64,000 nt of DNA from Malaciobacter pacificus (GCF_004214795.1 NZ_CP035928.1:2170001-2234000); one strand, 5' to 3'. Numbered from the stretch's first letter, positions 29,116 through 38,900 are shown. Notes: generated by a model from the sequence alone, not told the origin. A program made the numbers and translations.

Positions 29116-31213
29116 TAACTTAATAGTTTTACTTGAAGAAAAGACAAACTTATCTACAAAATCAATCACCAACATAATAAATCTTATAAATGAAGGTTGT
29201 ACAATACCTTTTATTGCAAGATATAGAAAAGATTATACAGGTGGAGCTAGTGATGAAGAGCTTAGAGTTTTTGAAGAAACATATAACTATTTTCAAAAAT
29301 TCTTAAAAAGAAAAGAGGAGATAGAAAATCTTTTAAAAGAGAAAAACTTTTTAAGTGAAAAGATTCAAAAAAACCTAAATGATGCAAAAACAATTCAAGC
29401 ATTAGAAGATATTTATACACCATTTAAAGATAAAAAATCTTCACGAACAAGTAGTGCTATAGAAAATGGACTTGAACCACTTGCAAATATAATCCAATCT
29501 ATGAAATACTCCCTAGAAGATATAAACTACAAGGCAAAACAGTTTGTAAATAAAGAGATAAAAACTATTGATGATGCTATAAATGGTGCAAAAGATATAA
29601 TAGCCCAAAGATATGCCGATGATTTTAAATCAAAAGAGATTATTAGAAATTTAATCTCAAATTGGGGAATCTTAGAGACAAAAGAGGCGAAAGAGTTTGA
29701 TAAAAATGGTGTATATTCAAACTTTACAAATATTAGTGAAAAAATTAAATATATAAAATCTCATAGAGTCTTAGCCATTTTGCGAGCAGTAAATGAAAAA
29801 CAATTATCAATAAAAGTTGATATTGACGAAAAGCATATTTTAGAAAATATAAAAAAATATAAAATTCCATCACATGCTAATAGTTCAAAGGAATTAGTAT
29901 ATGATGCGTATAAAGATGGATTAAAAAGATTATTACTTCCAAGCCTAAAAAGAGAAGCTATAAATACACTAAAAGAGAAAGCAAGTTTAGAAGCCATAGA
30001 ACTTTTTGGTAAAAACTTAAAAGAGTTACTTCTAACAGCACCTTTAGTTAATCAAGTTATTTTAGGAATTGACCCTGGATATAAAACTGGTTGTAAACTT
30101 GCAGTTATAGATGAAAATGGAAACTACTTAGATAGTGATGTTATTTATCCAACTAAACCAAAAGAGGATATAAAAACTTCATCAAAAAAAGTGCTTGAAT
30201 TAATCAAAAAATATAAAATATCATCTATAGCTATTGGAAATGGAACAGCTTCTAGGGAAACTGCAAATTTTGTTGATGAACTTATCAAAAAAGAGAATTT
30301 AGATGTAAATTATGCAATTGTTAGTGAAATAGGTGCTAGTGTGTATTCAGCTTCAAAAATAGCTGCACAAGAGTATCCAAATCTTGATGTAACTATTAGA
30401 GGTGCTATATCTATTGCTGGAAGATTAAGAGATCCTATGGCAGCACTTGTTAAAATTGACCCAAAATCCCTTGGAATTGGTCAATACCAACATGATGTAA
30501 ATCAAAAAGAGTTAGCACAAAAGCTGGAAAATATTACCATTGACCTTGTAAATAAAGTAGGTGTAGATATAAACTCTGCTTCATATAAACTGCTATCTTT
30601 TATCTCAGGAATTAGTGAAAATTTAGCAAAAAATATTATAGAACATAGAGCTAAAATCAAAAAATTCACTTCAAAAGAACAACTTTTAGATGTAAAAGGA
30701 ATTGGAGCAAAAGCTTATGAACAAAGTGTTGGATTCCTAAGAATTAAAGATGGTAAATCTATTTTAGATAATACAGGGATTCACCCAGAAGATTATAAAT
30801 TAACAAATATTTTACAAAAAAACTATGAATTAGAAAAAATTGTTGATTTTGAAAAAGCTGCAAGTGAGCTAAATACCACACCTTTAAAACTAAAAGATAT
30901 AGTCTCTGAGCTTTTAAAACCAGGATATGATGTAAGAAATGAATTCAATCAAGTGAAGTTTTCAAGTGATATTTTAAATATCGAAGATTTAAAAGAGGGT
31001 TACACTCTAAGTGGAATAGTAAGAAATATCACTGATTTTGGAGCATTTGTAGATATTGGACTTAAAAATGATGCTTTATTGCATATTTCTCAAATATCTC
31101 AAAAAAGAATAAATCACCCAAGTGAAGTTCTAAGTATCAATCAAAATTTAGAGAATATAAAAGTATTAAGTGTAGATTTAGAAAAACAAAGAGTCGGATT
31201 GACTCTTAAATAA
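29108..31213 (+). CDS. tex: Tex, S1-domain RNA-binding transcription accessory protein
   Basis: 701 residues, TTG start with GAGGAAG eight bases upstream and overlapping the previous gene. Domain order follows Tex: N-terminal helical region with CTIPFIARYRKDYTGG, a YqgF/RNase H-like domain (ILGIDPGYKTGCKLAVID) near residue 320, helix-hairpin-helix region (GISENLAKNIIEHRA), and a C-terminal S1 domain (GYTLSGIVRNITDFGAFVDI). Tex proteins associate with transcription and RNA metabolism in the cytoplasm. Confidence 0.93.
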   Translation: MTNNLIVLLEEKTNLSTKSITNIINLINEGCTIPFIARYRKDYTGGASDEELRVFEETYNYFQKFLKRKEEIENLLKEKNFLSEKIQKNLNDAKTIQALEDIYTPFKDKKSSRTSSAIENGLEPLANIIQSMKYSLEDINYKAKQFVNKEIKTIDDAINGAKDIIAQRYADDFKSKEIIRNLISNWGILETKEAKEFDKNGVYSNFTNISEKIKYIKSHRVLAILRAVNEKQLSIKVDIDEKHILENIKKYKIPSHANSSKELVYDAYKDGLKRLLLPSLKREAINTLKEKASLEAIELFGKNLKELLLTAPLVNQVILGIDPGYKTGCKLAVIDENGNYLDSDVIYPTKPKEDIKTSSKKVLELIKKYKISSIAIGNGTASRETANFVDELIKKENLDVNYAIVSEIGASVYSASKIAAQEYPNLDVTIRGAISIAGRLRDPMAALVKIDPKSLGIGQYQHDVNQKELAQKLENITIDLVNKVGVDINSASYKLLSFISGISENLAKNIIEHRAKIKKFTSKEQLLDVKGIGAKAYEQSVGFLRIKDGKSILDNTGIHPEDYKLTNILQKNYELEKIVDFEKAASELNTTPLKLKDIVSELLKPGYDVRNEFNQVKFSSDILNIEDLKEGYTLSGIVRNITDFGAFVDIGLKNDALLHISQISQKRINHPSEVLSINQNLENIKVLSVDLEKQRVGLTLK

Positions 31214-31233
31214 TTTAGAAAAAAAGGAAATAA

Positions 31234-31500
31234 ATGGAAAATATAAAAGAAAAATTAAAAACAATGATTGATGAAACTATAATTCCAGAAACTATGGATT
31301 ATATCGAAGAATTAAAAGTTAAAAAAAATAATAACACAGCAACACAAGATGACCTAAATGGTATTGAAGAGATGCAGTTTTTTTTAGAGGAATTAGAGCA
31401 TATTGTAAAAGGTCTTGAAGAGGATAAAATTTCAGAAGAAGATGCTAAAACAATTTATGAAAAAATACAAACTATGATTGAAGAGCATAGTGAGCATTGA
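31234..31500 (+). CDS. small acidic helical protein, unknown
   Basis: 88 residues, strongly acidic, predicted almost entirely helical (coiled-coil-like: MDYIEELKVKKNNNTA then GIEEMQFFLEELEHIVKGLE). AAAGGAAAT precedes the ATG. It lies 20 nt after tex and before a terminator hairpin, so it is the last gene of the tex transcript. No family recognised. Confidence 0.65.
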   Translation: MENIKEKLKTMIDETIIPETMDYIEELKVKKNNNTATQDDLNGIEEMQFFLEELEHIVKGLEEDKISEEDAKTIYEKIQTMIEEHSEH

Positions 31501-31512
31501 ATTAAAGAATCC

Positions 31513-31537
31513 ATCAGAAAATAGTTTATTTTCTGAT
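31513..31537 (+). terminator. terminator of the tex transcript, at the IS insertion point
   Basis: Perfect 11-bp arms, ATCAGAAAATA / TATTTTCTGAT, with a GTT loop, 12 nt after the 88-residue gene. The 8-bp IS target duplication begins at the next base (31538). Confidence 0.75.
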
Positions 31538-31545
31538 TCAGATTG
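31538..31545. repeat. target-site duplication, left copy
   Basis: TCAGATTG, identical to 32883-32890 and directly flanking the IS termini. The 8-bp length is normal for IS256-family elements. Confidence 0.85.
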
Positions 31546-32882
31546 GAGACCATTAAATATTCCGTGTCAACATAATTCTGATAGGATAAAATCCTATCAC
31601 ACCCAAACTTAAATTTTAAGTTCACTATCCAATCTACCCTCGAAAAATATAGCTAATTGTGAGAGGGTTAGATTCCAATTCCACATAGGCATATTCCATT
31701 TTTTAGTAGCATTTTTTATACCCATATATAACAATTTTAGTAAGCTATTTTCATTAGGAAAAGCTCCTTTTGTTTTAGTAAGTTTTCTAAACTGACGATG
31801 TACAGATTCAATGATATTTGTGGTATATATCACTTTTCTTATCTCTGGTGGATATTTAAAATACACCGATAGGTTTTCCCATTTATTTTGCCAAGATTGA
31901 AGTACGATAGGATATTTATTACCCCATTTTTCATCAAGCAATATTAGTGCATCTTCTGCAGCTTCTTTGGATACTGCTTGATATACAGGCTTTAAATCAG
32001 CCATAAACTCTTTATGGTTTTTAGAAGCTACATATCGTATTGAATTTCTAATCTGATGAATAATACATAGTTGTACCTCAGTTTTTGGAAATATGGTTTT
32101 TATAGCTTCAGGAAAGCCTTTTAATCCATCAACAGATGCAATAAGTATATCTTGGATACCTCTATTGTTTAAATCAGTAAGAACTGAAAGCCAGAAGTTT
32201 GCTCCTTCTGATTCTGATAGATATAGTCCAAGTATATCTTTTTTACCATCCATACCGACACCTAAAATAGTATAAACAGCTTTAGATACATATTTACCAC
32301 CATCTTTAACTTTATAATGTATAGCATCAAGCCATACAAAGGGATATATAGTATCAAGTGGACGAGACTGCCACTCTTTTACCTTTGTAATTATTTTATC
32401 TGTAATTGTACTTATTGTTGCAGTTGAAATAGATACTTGATATATCTCTTCAATATGAGAGGCTATATCTGTATAACTCATCCCTAAGCCATACATTGAG
32501 AGTATTTTATCTTCTATTTCATTGGAGATTGTAGTTTGATGTTTCTTTACAAGTTGTGGTTCAAATGTGCCATTTCTATCTCTTGGTGTTTCAAGTTCAA
32601 ATGATCCATCAGATAAACCCTTGATAGTTTTTTTATTTACACCGTTCTTTCGGTTCTTTGTACCATTTAAAACATCATTAGCAATATGCGATTCTACTTC
32701 TGCTTCAAGTGCAGCTTCTGTAAGTTGTTTAATAAGTGGAGCTAAAAGTCCATCTTTACCTGTAAGATTTTTTCCACTTTTAAATTGTTCTAAAACTTCA
32801 TTGAAGTCAAACTCTATTTTCTGTTCCATTGTTAATCCTTGATATTATTTTATCAGATTGACACGGAATTTCTAACACTCCC
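31546..32882 (-). mobile_element. IS256-family insertion sequence, apparently complete
   Basis: A 1337-bp element bounded by imperfect 25-bp terminal inverted repeats (left starts GAGACCATTAAATATTCCGT; right, read inward, GGGAGTGTTAGAAATTCCGT; 19 of 25 positions agree, the inner 12 perfectly). It contains one intact IS256-type transposase gene and is flanked by an 8-bp duplication. An internal hairpin GATAGGAT/ATCCTATC at 31580-31598 lies just past the transposase stop. The intact frame, matching duplication and clean ends indicate a recent insertion. Confidence 0.9.
31609..32829 (-). CDS. IS256-family transposase (mutator type, DDE)
   Basis: 406 residues, normal for the family. Mutator-type transposase signatures: first Asp in FVWLDAIHYKVKDGGK, second Asp in IASVDGLKGFPEAIKT, the CIIHQIRNSIRYV region, and the Glu in TTNIIESVHRQFRK. 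N-terminal MEQKIEFDFNEVLEQF and the LLAPLIKQLTEAALEAE segment are typical. The frame is intact, so the element may be active. It points away from the CRISPR array. Confidence 0.95.
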   Translation of the reverse strand: MEQKIEFDFNEVLEQFKSGKNLTGKDGLLAPLIKQLTEAALEAEVESHIANDVLNGTKNRKNGVNKKTIKGLSDGSFELETPRDRNGTFEPQLVKKHQTTISNEIEDKILSMYGLGMSYTDIASHIEEIYQVSISTATISTITDKIITKVKEWQSRPLDTIYPFVWLDAIHYKVKDGGKYVSKAVYTILGVGMDGKKDILGLYLSESEGANFWLSVLTDLNNRGIQDILIASVDGLKGFPEAIKTIFPKTEVQLCIIHQIRNSIRYVASKNHKEFMADLKPVYQAVSKEAAEDALILLDEKWGNKYPIVLQSWQNKWENLSVYFKYPPEIRKVIYTTNIIESVHRQFRKLTKTKGAFPNENSLLKLLYMGIKNATKKWNMPMWNWNLTLSQLAIFFEGRLDSELKI

Positions 32883-32890
32883 TCAGATTG
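32883..32890. repeat. target-site duplication, right copy
   Basis: TCAGATTG, matching 31538-31545. Only 27 nt separate it from the first CRISPR repeat. Confidence 0.85.
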
Positions 32891-32917
32891 TAAATTATAC
32901 GATTATAAATGATGCTG

Positions 32918-34600
32918 GTTTTAATCTACTCTCAAATCCCCATTTGATATAATCAATAACATTAACACACCCAAGTTTTAACAGTTTTAATCTACTCTCA
33001 AATCCCCATTTGATATAATTGAACTCTTCTAAGAAATACGCTTTTAACTGTTTTAATCTACTCTCAAATCCCCATTTGATATAATTGCAAAGACTTAAGC
33101 CAGTAAGAGCATCGCGTTTTAATCTACTCTCAAATCCCCATTTGATATAATATCTTTATCTAGTATATTTGTAAAACCTGCGTTTTAATCTACTCTCAAA
33201 TCCCCATTTGATATAATTGATTTCGCTAACAGCAGGACAACATACCCGTTTTAATCTACTCTCAAATCCCCATTTGATATAATTAGTTCTAAGTCATTTA
33301 GTGCATTATCTCTGTTTTAATCTACTCTCAAATCCCCATTTGATATAATGCAATTTATATAATCAACTTGAAGCTAATTGTTTTAATCTACTCTCAAATC
33401 CCCATTTGATATAATAATTTGAACAATGGTTCGAATGCTGGTCTTGTTTTAATCTACTCTCAAATCCCCATTTGATATAATTCTTTCAAGTTCATTTGTT
33501 TTTTGAGTATGTTTTAATCTACTCTCAAATCCCCATTTGATATAATCTCCTTTGTTTTGGTTTGGATATTCAAGCCGTTTTAATCTACTCTCAAATCCCC
33601 ATTTGATATAATTAAGATATATTTTTTAATTGCTTTAGTCATGTTTTAATCTACTCTCAAATCCCCATTTGATATAATCCTTATTGGATTAACTTTAGAG
33701 CAGGCAAGTTTTAATCTACTCTCAAATCCCCATTTGATATAATTTAGATGTAATAATTGCAATAAAACAATATGTTTTAATCTACTCTCAAATCCCCATT
33801 TGATATAATCCTATTGTCCCTTTTCCTAAGAAAGTGTTAGTTTTAATCTACTCTCAAATCCCCATTTGATATAATTGTTGATACGTTTGAGACTAAATTT
33901 AATCAGTTTTAATCTACTCTCAAATCCCCATTTGATATAATTATAGAGGTGTTTCTTATGAAACTGTTGTTGTTTTAATCTACTCTCAAATCCCCATTTG
34001 ATATAATACATCATAGCGGTTTTAGCTGTCTCAAGGTGTTTTAATCTACTCTCAAATCCCCATTTGATATAATTTGCATCATTGTAACTATTCAACGCCT
34101 GGTGTTTTAATCTACTCTCAAATCCCCATTTGATATAATCAACACTGAAATATTATAGAAAACTATTGAGTTTTAATCTACTCTCAAATCCCCATTTGAT
34201 ATAATGATATGAAGCAGGAATAGTAAAAAAGTTAAGTTTTAATCTACTCTCAAATCCCCATTTGATATAATAATTTGAGCCACTAAGAGATAAATTCTAT
34301 GGTTTTAATCTACTCTCAAATCCCCATTTGATATAATAAACTCAGATGAGATAGCAACATATATAAGTTTTAATCTACTCTCAAATCCCCATTTGATATA
34401 ATAATGCTGTAAATGCTTTGGTTAGTGGATTAGTTTTAATCTACTCTCAAATCCCCATTTGATATAATCTAAATTTCCAAGAACAACAAAAGATCAAGGT
34501 TTTAATCTACTCTCAAATCCCCATTTGATATAATAAATCATCCATTGTGATGTGTCCTTTGTGTGTTTTAATCTACTCTCAAATCCCCATTTGATATAAT
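32918..34600 (+). CRISPR. type II-C CRISPR array, 26 repeats and 25 spacers
   Basis: The 36-bp repeat begins GTTTTAATCTACTCTCAAAT and ends CCCCATTTGATATAAT. All 26 copies read identically, with starts from 32918 to 34565 spaced 65 or 66 bp, so spacers are 29-30 nt and all differ. The repeat holds a TCAAAT-CCCC-ATTTGA palindrome, and its last nine bases TGATATAAT are a perfect extended -10 element, so each repeat can start transcription on the + strand in the next spacer, as described for Neisseria II-C arrays. The mature guide would be spacer followed by the 5' part of the repeat. The array runs convergent to the cas genes. No degenerate end repeat is present. Confidence 0.97.
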
Positions 34601-34648
34601 AGAGTAGCTTTAAGCTTCGATTTTGTAGCCTTCCTAAGGCTTAAAACA
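34601..34648 (+). ncRNA. array-terminal transcript region, possible small RNA
   Basis: The -10 in the last repeat (ends 34600) would drive a transcript through this 48-nt flank into the following terminator. It contains TTTAAGC (34610-34616) complementary to GCTTAAA (34639-34645), and an alternative hairpin AGCCTT-CCT-AAGGCT (34627-34641). The sequence AGAGTAG right after the repeat is also part of the anti-repeat sequence. No function is established. Confidence 0.3.
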
Positions 34649-34999
34649 CTAAAAAACAAGTACAGTTTGTACTTGTTTTACTACTTTTTCCTCAGGTTTT
34701 TCTCTATAGTTTTCTATTACTAACATATTTTTATATTGAGCTTCTGTAATTTTTATTACTCGAATTGAACCATTTAAAGGTGATGCTAACTCAATTTTTT
34801 TCTCATATTTTTGTGCAATTGCTAAACTTTTACAAAATCTTATATAAATAGAATATTGAAACATTATAAAACCCATTTCTAAGAGTTTATTTCGAAACTT
34901 TGTATATTTTTTTATATCTTTTTTTGTATTTGTTGGCATATCAAACATTGCGAATAAAACCATTTTTCTATACCTGCTTTCTTTTGATATATTTTTCAT
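34649..34999 (-). CDS. cas2: CRISPR-associated endoribonuclease/integration factor Cas2
   Basis: 116 residues with the ferredoxin-like Cas2 start (RYRKMVLFAMFDMPTNTKKD; conserved Asp in the first strand). Cas2 dimerises and bridges two Cas1 dimers for spacer integration. It is coupled to cas1 by a 4-nt overlap. The C-terminus VQTVLVF is encoded within the operon terminator. Confidence 0.93.
   Translation of the reverse strand: MKNISKESRYRKMVLFAMFDMPTNTKKDIKKYTKFRNKLLEMGFIMFQYSIYIRFCKSLAIAQKYEKKIELASPLNGSIRVIKITEAQYKNMLVIENYREKPEEKVVKQVQTVLVF
34653..34679. terminator. bidirectional terminator between array and cas2
   Basis: Perfect 11-bp arms AAAACAAGTAC / GTACTTGTTTT with a 5-nt loop. On the - strand it runs into TTTTTT, ending the cas operon; on the + strand it faces array transcription. 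The last codons of cas2 are encoded inside it, and the stop (34649-34651) sits at its edge. Confidence 0.85.
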
Positions 35000-35868
35000 A
35001 ATTCAAATAAAATTAGTTCTTCAGTTTTTGATAAACAAATTGATTGATAATTTGCAACTATCAATTTCATACAATTTGAAACAGTCATATTTCTATCATC
35101 ATAAATAACAGTTTCATCTAGTAATTTTAATAAAGCTATTTTAATAGAAGAGTTTAAGTCCATATCTTCTTTTATAAATCTTGCAACATAGTTATCTACT
35201 ATTGGTCTAAATGGTTCTATTAAATCATCAGCTAGATTAAAAGAGTTTAATTCACTACTATGATGAATCCCAAACGCTGGATTTAAACCATAGGCTATTA
35301 AATACCTACAAATAGAACTTCTAAATATCGCATAACCAAAATTTAGTACTGCATTGTTTATATTTTCAGGATTGTTTCGTGAAAAATCTTTTCCAAATAA
35401 CTCTTTGAAATAATAAGCTGCAACTATTGCTTCAATATTTTCTTTATCATTTGATTTTATTCTAGAAATCAATAAATCAATATATTCATAGTTTTTATTT
35501 AATTTCTTTAATATCTTTGATTGATTTTTAACTTTTGAGGTAACTATATCTTTCCATATTTGATTTAGTTTTGGTTTTGAAACTATTATTTGAGACTTTT
35601 GTATTTTAGTCGTTCGGCTGTTTTTATTTATTCCTAATAAAATTGAACTTGGCATAAATTTTTTATCACAAAAAATTACATTTATATTTGATTTTGTAAG
35701 TTGAGATAAGAGTGCTGAAGTTATAGTAGTTTGCTGATTTTCAATAACTATTGTATCTATATCATCAAAACAAACTGTTGTTTCAAAATTATCAATTTTT
35801 ACAGATATTAGATTATTTTTGTAGCTTAGATATGATTTGTTTTTTATATATAGTTTTTGAAGAGACAT
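34996..35868 (-). CDS. cas1: CRISPR integrase Cas1
   Basis: 290 residues, normal for type II Cas1. The metal-binding catalytic triad regions are recognisable: Glu in ENIEAIVAAYYFKELFG, His in FGIHHSSELNSFNLADDL and Asp in the same helix followed by IEPFRPIVD. The ATG at 35868 has GAGGAG seven bases upstream; that site is the 3' arm of a 9-bp hairpin. It lies downstream of the tracrRNA. No csn2 or cas4 follows, which defines subtype II-C. Confidence 0.95.
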   Translation of the reverse strand: MSLQKLYIKNKSYLSYKNNLISVKIDNFETTVCFDDIDTIVIENQQTTITSALLSQLTKSNINVIFCDKKFMPSSILLGINKNSRTTKIQKSQIIVSKPKLNQIWKDIVTSKVKNQSKILKKLNKNYEYIDLLISRIKSNDKENIEAIVAAYYFKELFGKDFSRNNPENINNAVLNFGYAIFRSSICRYLIAYGLNPAFGIHHSSELNSFNLADDLIEPFRPIVDNYVARFIKEDMDLNSSIKIALLKLLDETVIYDDRNMTVSNCMKLIVANYQSICLSKTEELILFEL

Positions 35869-35872
35869 TTAT

Positions 35873-35895
35873 AAACTCCTCAAAAAGAAGAGCTT
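35873..35895 (-). promoter_or_regulatory. hairpin occluding the cas1 ribosome-binding site
   Basis: Read on the - strand, AAGCTCTTC pairs with GAGGAGTTT (9 bp including two G-U pairs) around a TTTTT loop. The GAGGAG ribosome-binding site of cas1 is inside the 3' arm. It follows the putative tracrRNA end directly. Confidence 0.5.
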
Positions 35896-35897
35896 AT

Positions 35898-35968
35898 AAA
35901 AAAACTTTTGCGGGACTAAATCGTCCCTTGTTTTAACCAGACTATCAAATCCCCATTTGATATGAGAG
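35898..35968 (-). ncRNA. tracrRNA of the type II-C system
   Basis: Located on the - strand between cas9 and cas1. GGGGATTTGA, AGT and TTAAAAC match, in order, the complement of the first 24-25 bases of the CRISPR repeat, with two short mismatched segments between them that would form the usual bulge in the repeat:anti-repeat duplex. Next comes AAGGGACGATTTAGTCCCGC, a 5-bp nexus-like hairpin (35912-35927), then seven T residues (35898-35904). TATAAT lies at 35975-35980, right after the cas9 stop, giving a start near 35968 and an RNA of about 70 nt. Confidence 0.8.
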
Positions 35969-35974
35969 TATTTT

Positions 35975-35980
35975 ATTATA
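35975..35980 (-). promoter_or_regulatory. -10 box of the tracrRNA promoter
   Basis: On the - strand this is TATAAT, immediately after the TAA stop of cas9. Its distance of about 7 nt to the predicted start places the anti-repeat at the 5' end of the RNA. Confidence 0.65.
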
Positions 35981-38900
35981 TTATTTCTTAAACTCTTCAT
36001 AGGAAATATCTCCTTGATAATTTATAAATACTTTTCTTGCAATTGTATCTTTATTTAAAGTCATAAAAATTCTTTTTACTTCTTTTCTATTTAAGGACTT
36101 TAACTCTAACTTATTATTGCTACCAGCAATATTACCACCACCATTAAAAATAAAATACTCTTTTGTAGACTCTTTTAGATTTTCAATTTCTAAGATATCA
36201 CCTTTTTGAATAGTAATTTTGTCTTCGTAATCTTTTATAAGGGCTATTTTCTTTTCATTTATTTTTGGTGGGATATTATTTCTTATAGAAGAAAAATAAT
36301 TTAATCCTATAACTTGACCTTTTGAAGTATTAAATAAATCCACATTTAATGTAGTGTCATTTAGTTTTGCAACAAATGGAATATCTTTTTCTTTTAATTC
36401 TTTGTAAACATCAAGTGATAATCTTTTTAATCTATCTTTTTGAGTTTTATCAGTAATTATTAAACTATCTGCTTTCGAGGCACTTGAAGTTTTTACTTTT
36501 ATATTTCTAACTATTTGTTTTAAACCTTTTTTTGTAATAAAAAAACAAGGTTCATTTTGTAATAACTCATTATCTTTTTTTAGTTCATCTAGTCTAAATA
36601 ATTTATCTTTTATAGCTATTGTTTGCTCTGTATCTTCATAGTTTTTTTTGTTTGGTAGTGCACCTTTTAGTTCAATTATCTCTTTTTTAATATTTGAGAT
36701 ATTTTCTCTAGTAATCAATAATTTATTTTTGTACTCTAATAAAGCATTTTTAATATTTTCTTGTTTTGGTAAATCCAAATGAGAGATTAAATCTTCAACT
36801 TTTTTATTTACCTCTTTATCACTTATATCTTTTCCGTAGTTATCAAATAAAAGATTTTTATCGATAGCTTTTTTATCGATTTGATAAAACTCTTCTTTCT
36901 CTTTATCTAAGTATAGTTTTACATTTCCATCTTTAAATCCTACTACATTATCTCTTTTTTTAATTACTGGGCAAATATATATCTCGTTGTTTTCATATCT
37001 CTTAACTTTTTCTTTTATAAATTCTACTATATTAACTCCATCACTTGTGATTGGAAATCTAGTTTTGATTTTTTCTAATATCTCTTTAGTTTTAAATCCA
37101 TTTTCATTTTGTTTAAAAAAGTCATTTAAAGCTTTTTTAGCAGATTCATTTAAAAGAGAAATTATTATTGCATCAATAGTGTGATGATAATTAGTTTGTC
37201 TATCTTTTTTATCATCTTCATTTTTAGGTTGAACTTTATCAACACCCCAAAGTCTTTTAAGTTCACTTATAGCTTTTCCAGTAACTCTTATTACATTTTG
37301 ATTTGTTTCACCTTTCCCAAATTCATTTTGTTTTGGGAACAAGTAATGTTCTAAATAATTAGAGATAATCTTTGTAGCACTTCTAGTATCATTTAAAAAC
37401 CTATCTTCAAGGTTTTCTTTTTCCCAGTTTTTATTTATATTTTCTTCATTAGTTAGCCAAAAAATCTTACTAGTGTTTGTTAATTCTTTTTTTACTCTTG
37501 AAGTAAATTCTTCCCAACTATTTTTTGACTTTAAGTATGCTATTGGATGCGTATTCGATTTATCCTGATTATGTTTTTTTAAAACTAATATTTTATTTTT
37601 ATAAGAGTTTATCCATATCTTACTTCTTGGGATAAAATGTTCAACTTCTGTTTTTTGTTCATCAAGTGCATCTTCTAAAGTTAAAGGTTCTCCACTGTAA
37701 AGACACTTTGATTTTTGTTCAATTAATAATCTTGCTCTTTCGATATTTTTTTTACTTAATTCACAGTTATCTGATAGAAGTAGTTTTTCAGCAGCTTTTA
37801 TTTCTTTTCTACTATTTGCTTGAGCTTCTTTTATTTGTTCTTCTTCAGTTTTTGAGTTTAATTCTCTTGCTGTTTCAATAATAATCTTATCTATTTTTCC
37901 ATATTGTGATATTAAGTCATTTATTAATCTTCTTAAAATAGAAATTACTCTTTTTACATTTGGAGAGACTAAAGGCTGATAAAAAATATGTTCTCTTTTG
38001 AAGTTTTCAATATTTTTCTCAAGCCAAATTAAATCTTTTTCAGAAGGATTTAGTGGAAGTAAATAAGAGTAAGGTTCCATATTTAAATATTTTCTGAAAT
38101 ATCCTAAATCAGCTAAACTATCATGATAATTTTTACCTGATTTCATTTTTTCTAAAATTTCTTCAATAAAGCATAATGAAAATGATGCATATGTATCTTT
38201 AATCCCTTTTGAAACTTTCGATAGTTCTTTAATTGTTTCATCATTTAAAAGATTCTCTTCATCAATTTTTTTAATCTCTTTTAAAATTTGCTCTTTATTT
38301 ACAAAATAAAATATTTTCTTTAAAATTTTAGAATATAAATCTTTATGAGTTTTAAAAATGTCTAAATCAGTCTTTTTAAATATTTCCAATAACTGTACAT
38401 GAATACCAATATCAAGTACGGTTTCATCTTGTTTATTTAAAGTTTCAATTTTAATATTTTTTAATCCCGTTTTATCAAAAATATTTTTAGTATTTATAGT
38501 TTTTGTAGGTGGTCTTTTTAACCATAATTCAATTGTGTTATCAATTTGTTCTTTTGTTGGAGTAAATATTTCTCCAGTTTTATCATTAAAAATCAAATTA
38601 CCTGAAATAGAATTTTCAATTCTTTGTCTAATAGTTAATTCTATACTCGAAATATGTGATTTAAGTACTCTTTTTTGTGGATTTCTATGAAACTTATTAT
38701 AAAAACTACAGTAACCGACCATATCTTCCATACTCTTTAATGATCTTTGTTCAAAGACTCCTTTTGAATTTTCATTTACACCATTTATAAGCTTATTTTT
38801 AAGACTATCATATATTTCAATAGTTTCAAAAAGCTCTTTATTTTCTTTTTGTGATTCTAATAATATTTCTAATTCTTCTTTCCATAAGTTTCTATCTAAA

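Noticed and set aside
31546-32882. IS insertion as disruption of a gene
   Set aside because: The joined flanking sequence (terminator hairpin plus 35 nt) holds no ORF; the insertion is intergenic.
33826-34095. 89-codon ORF on the - strand with repeated YIKWGFESRLK
   Set aside because: It is a translation of CRISPR repeats and spacers; the peptide repeat comes from the 66-bp period being divisible by three.
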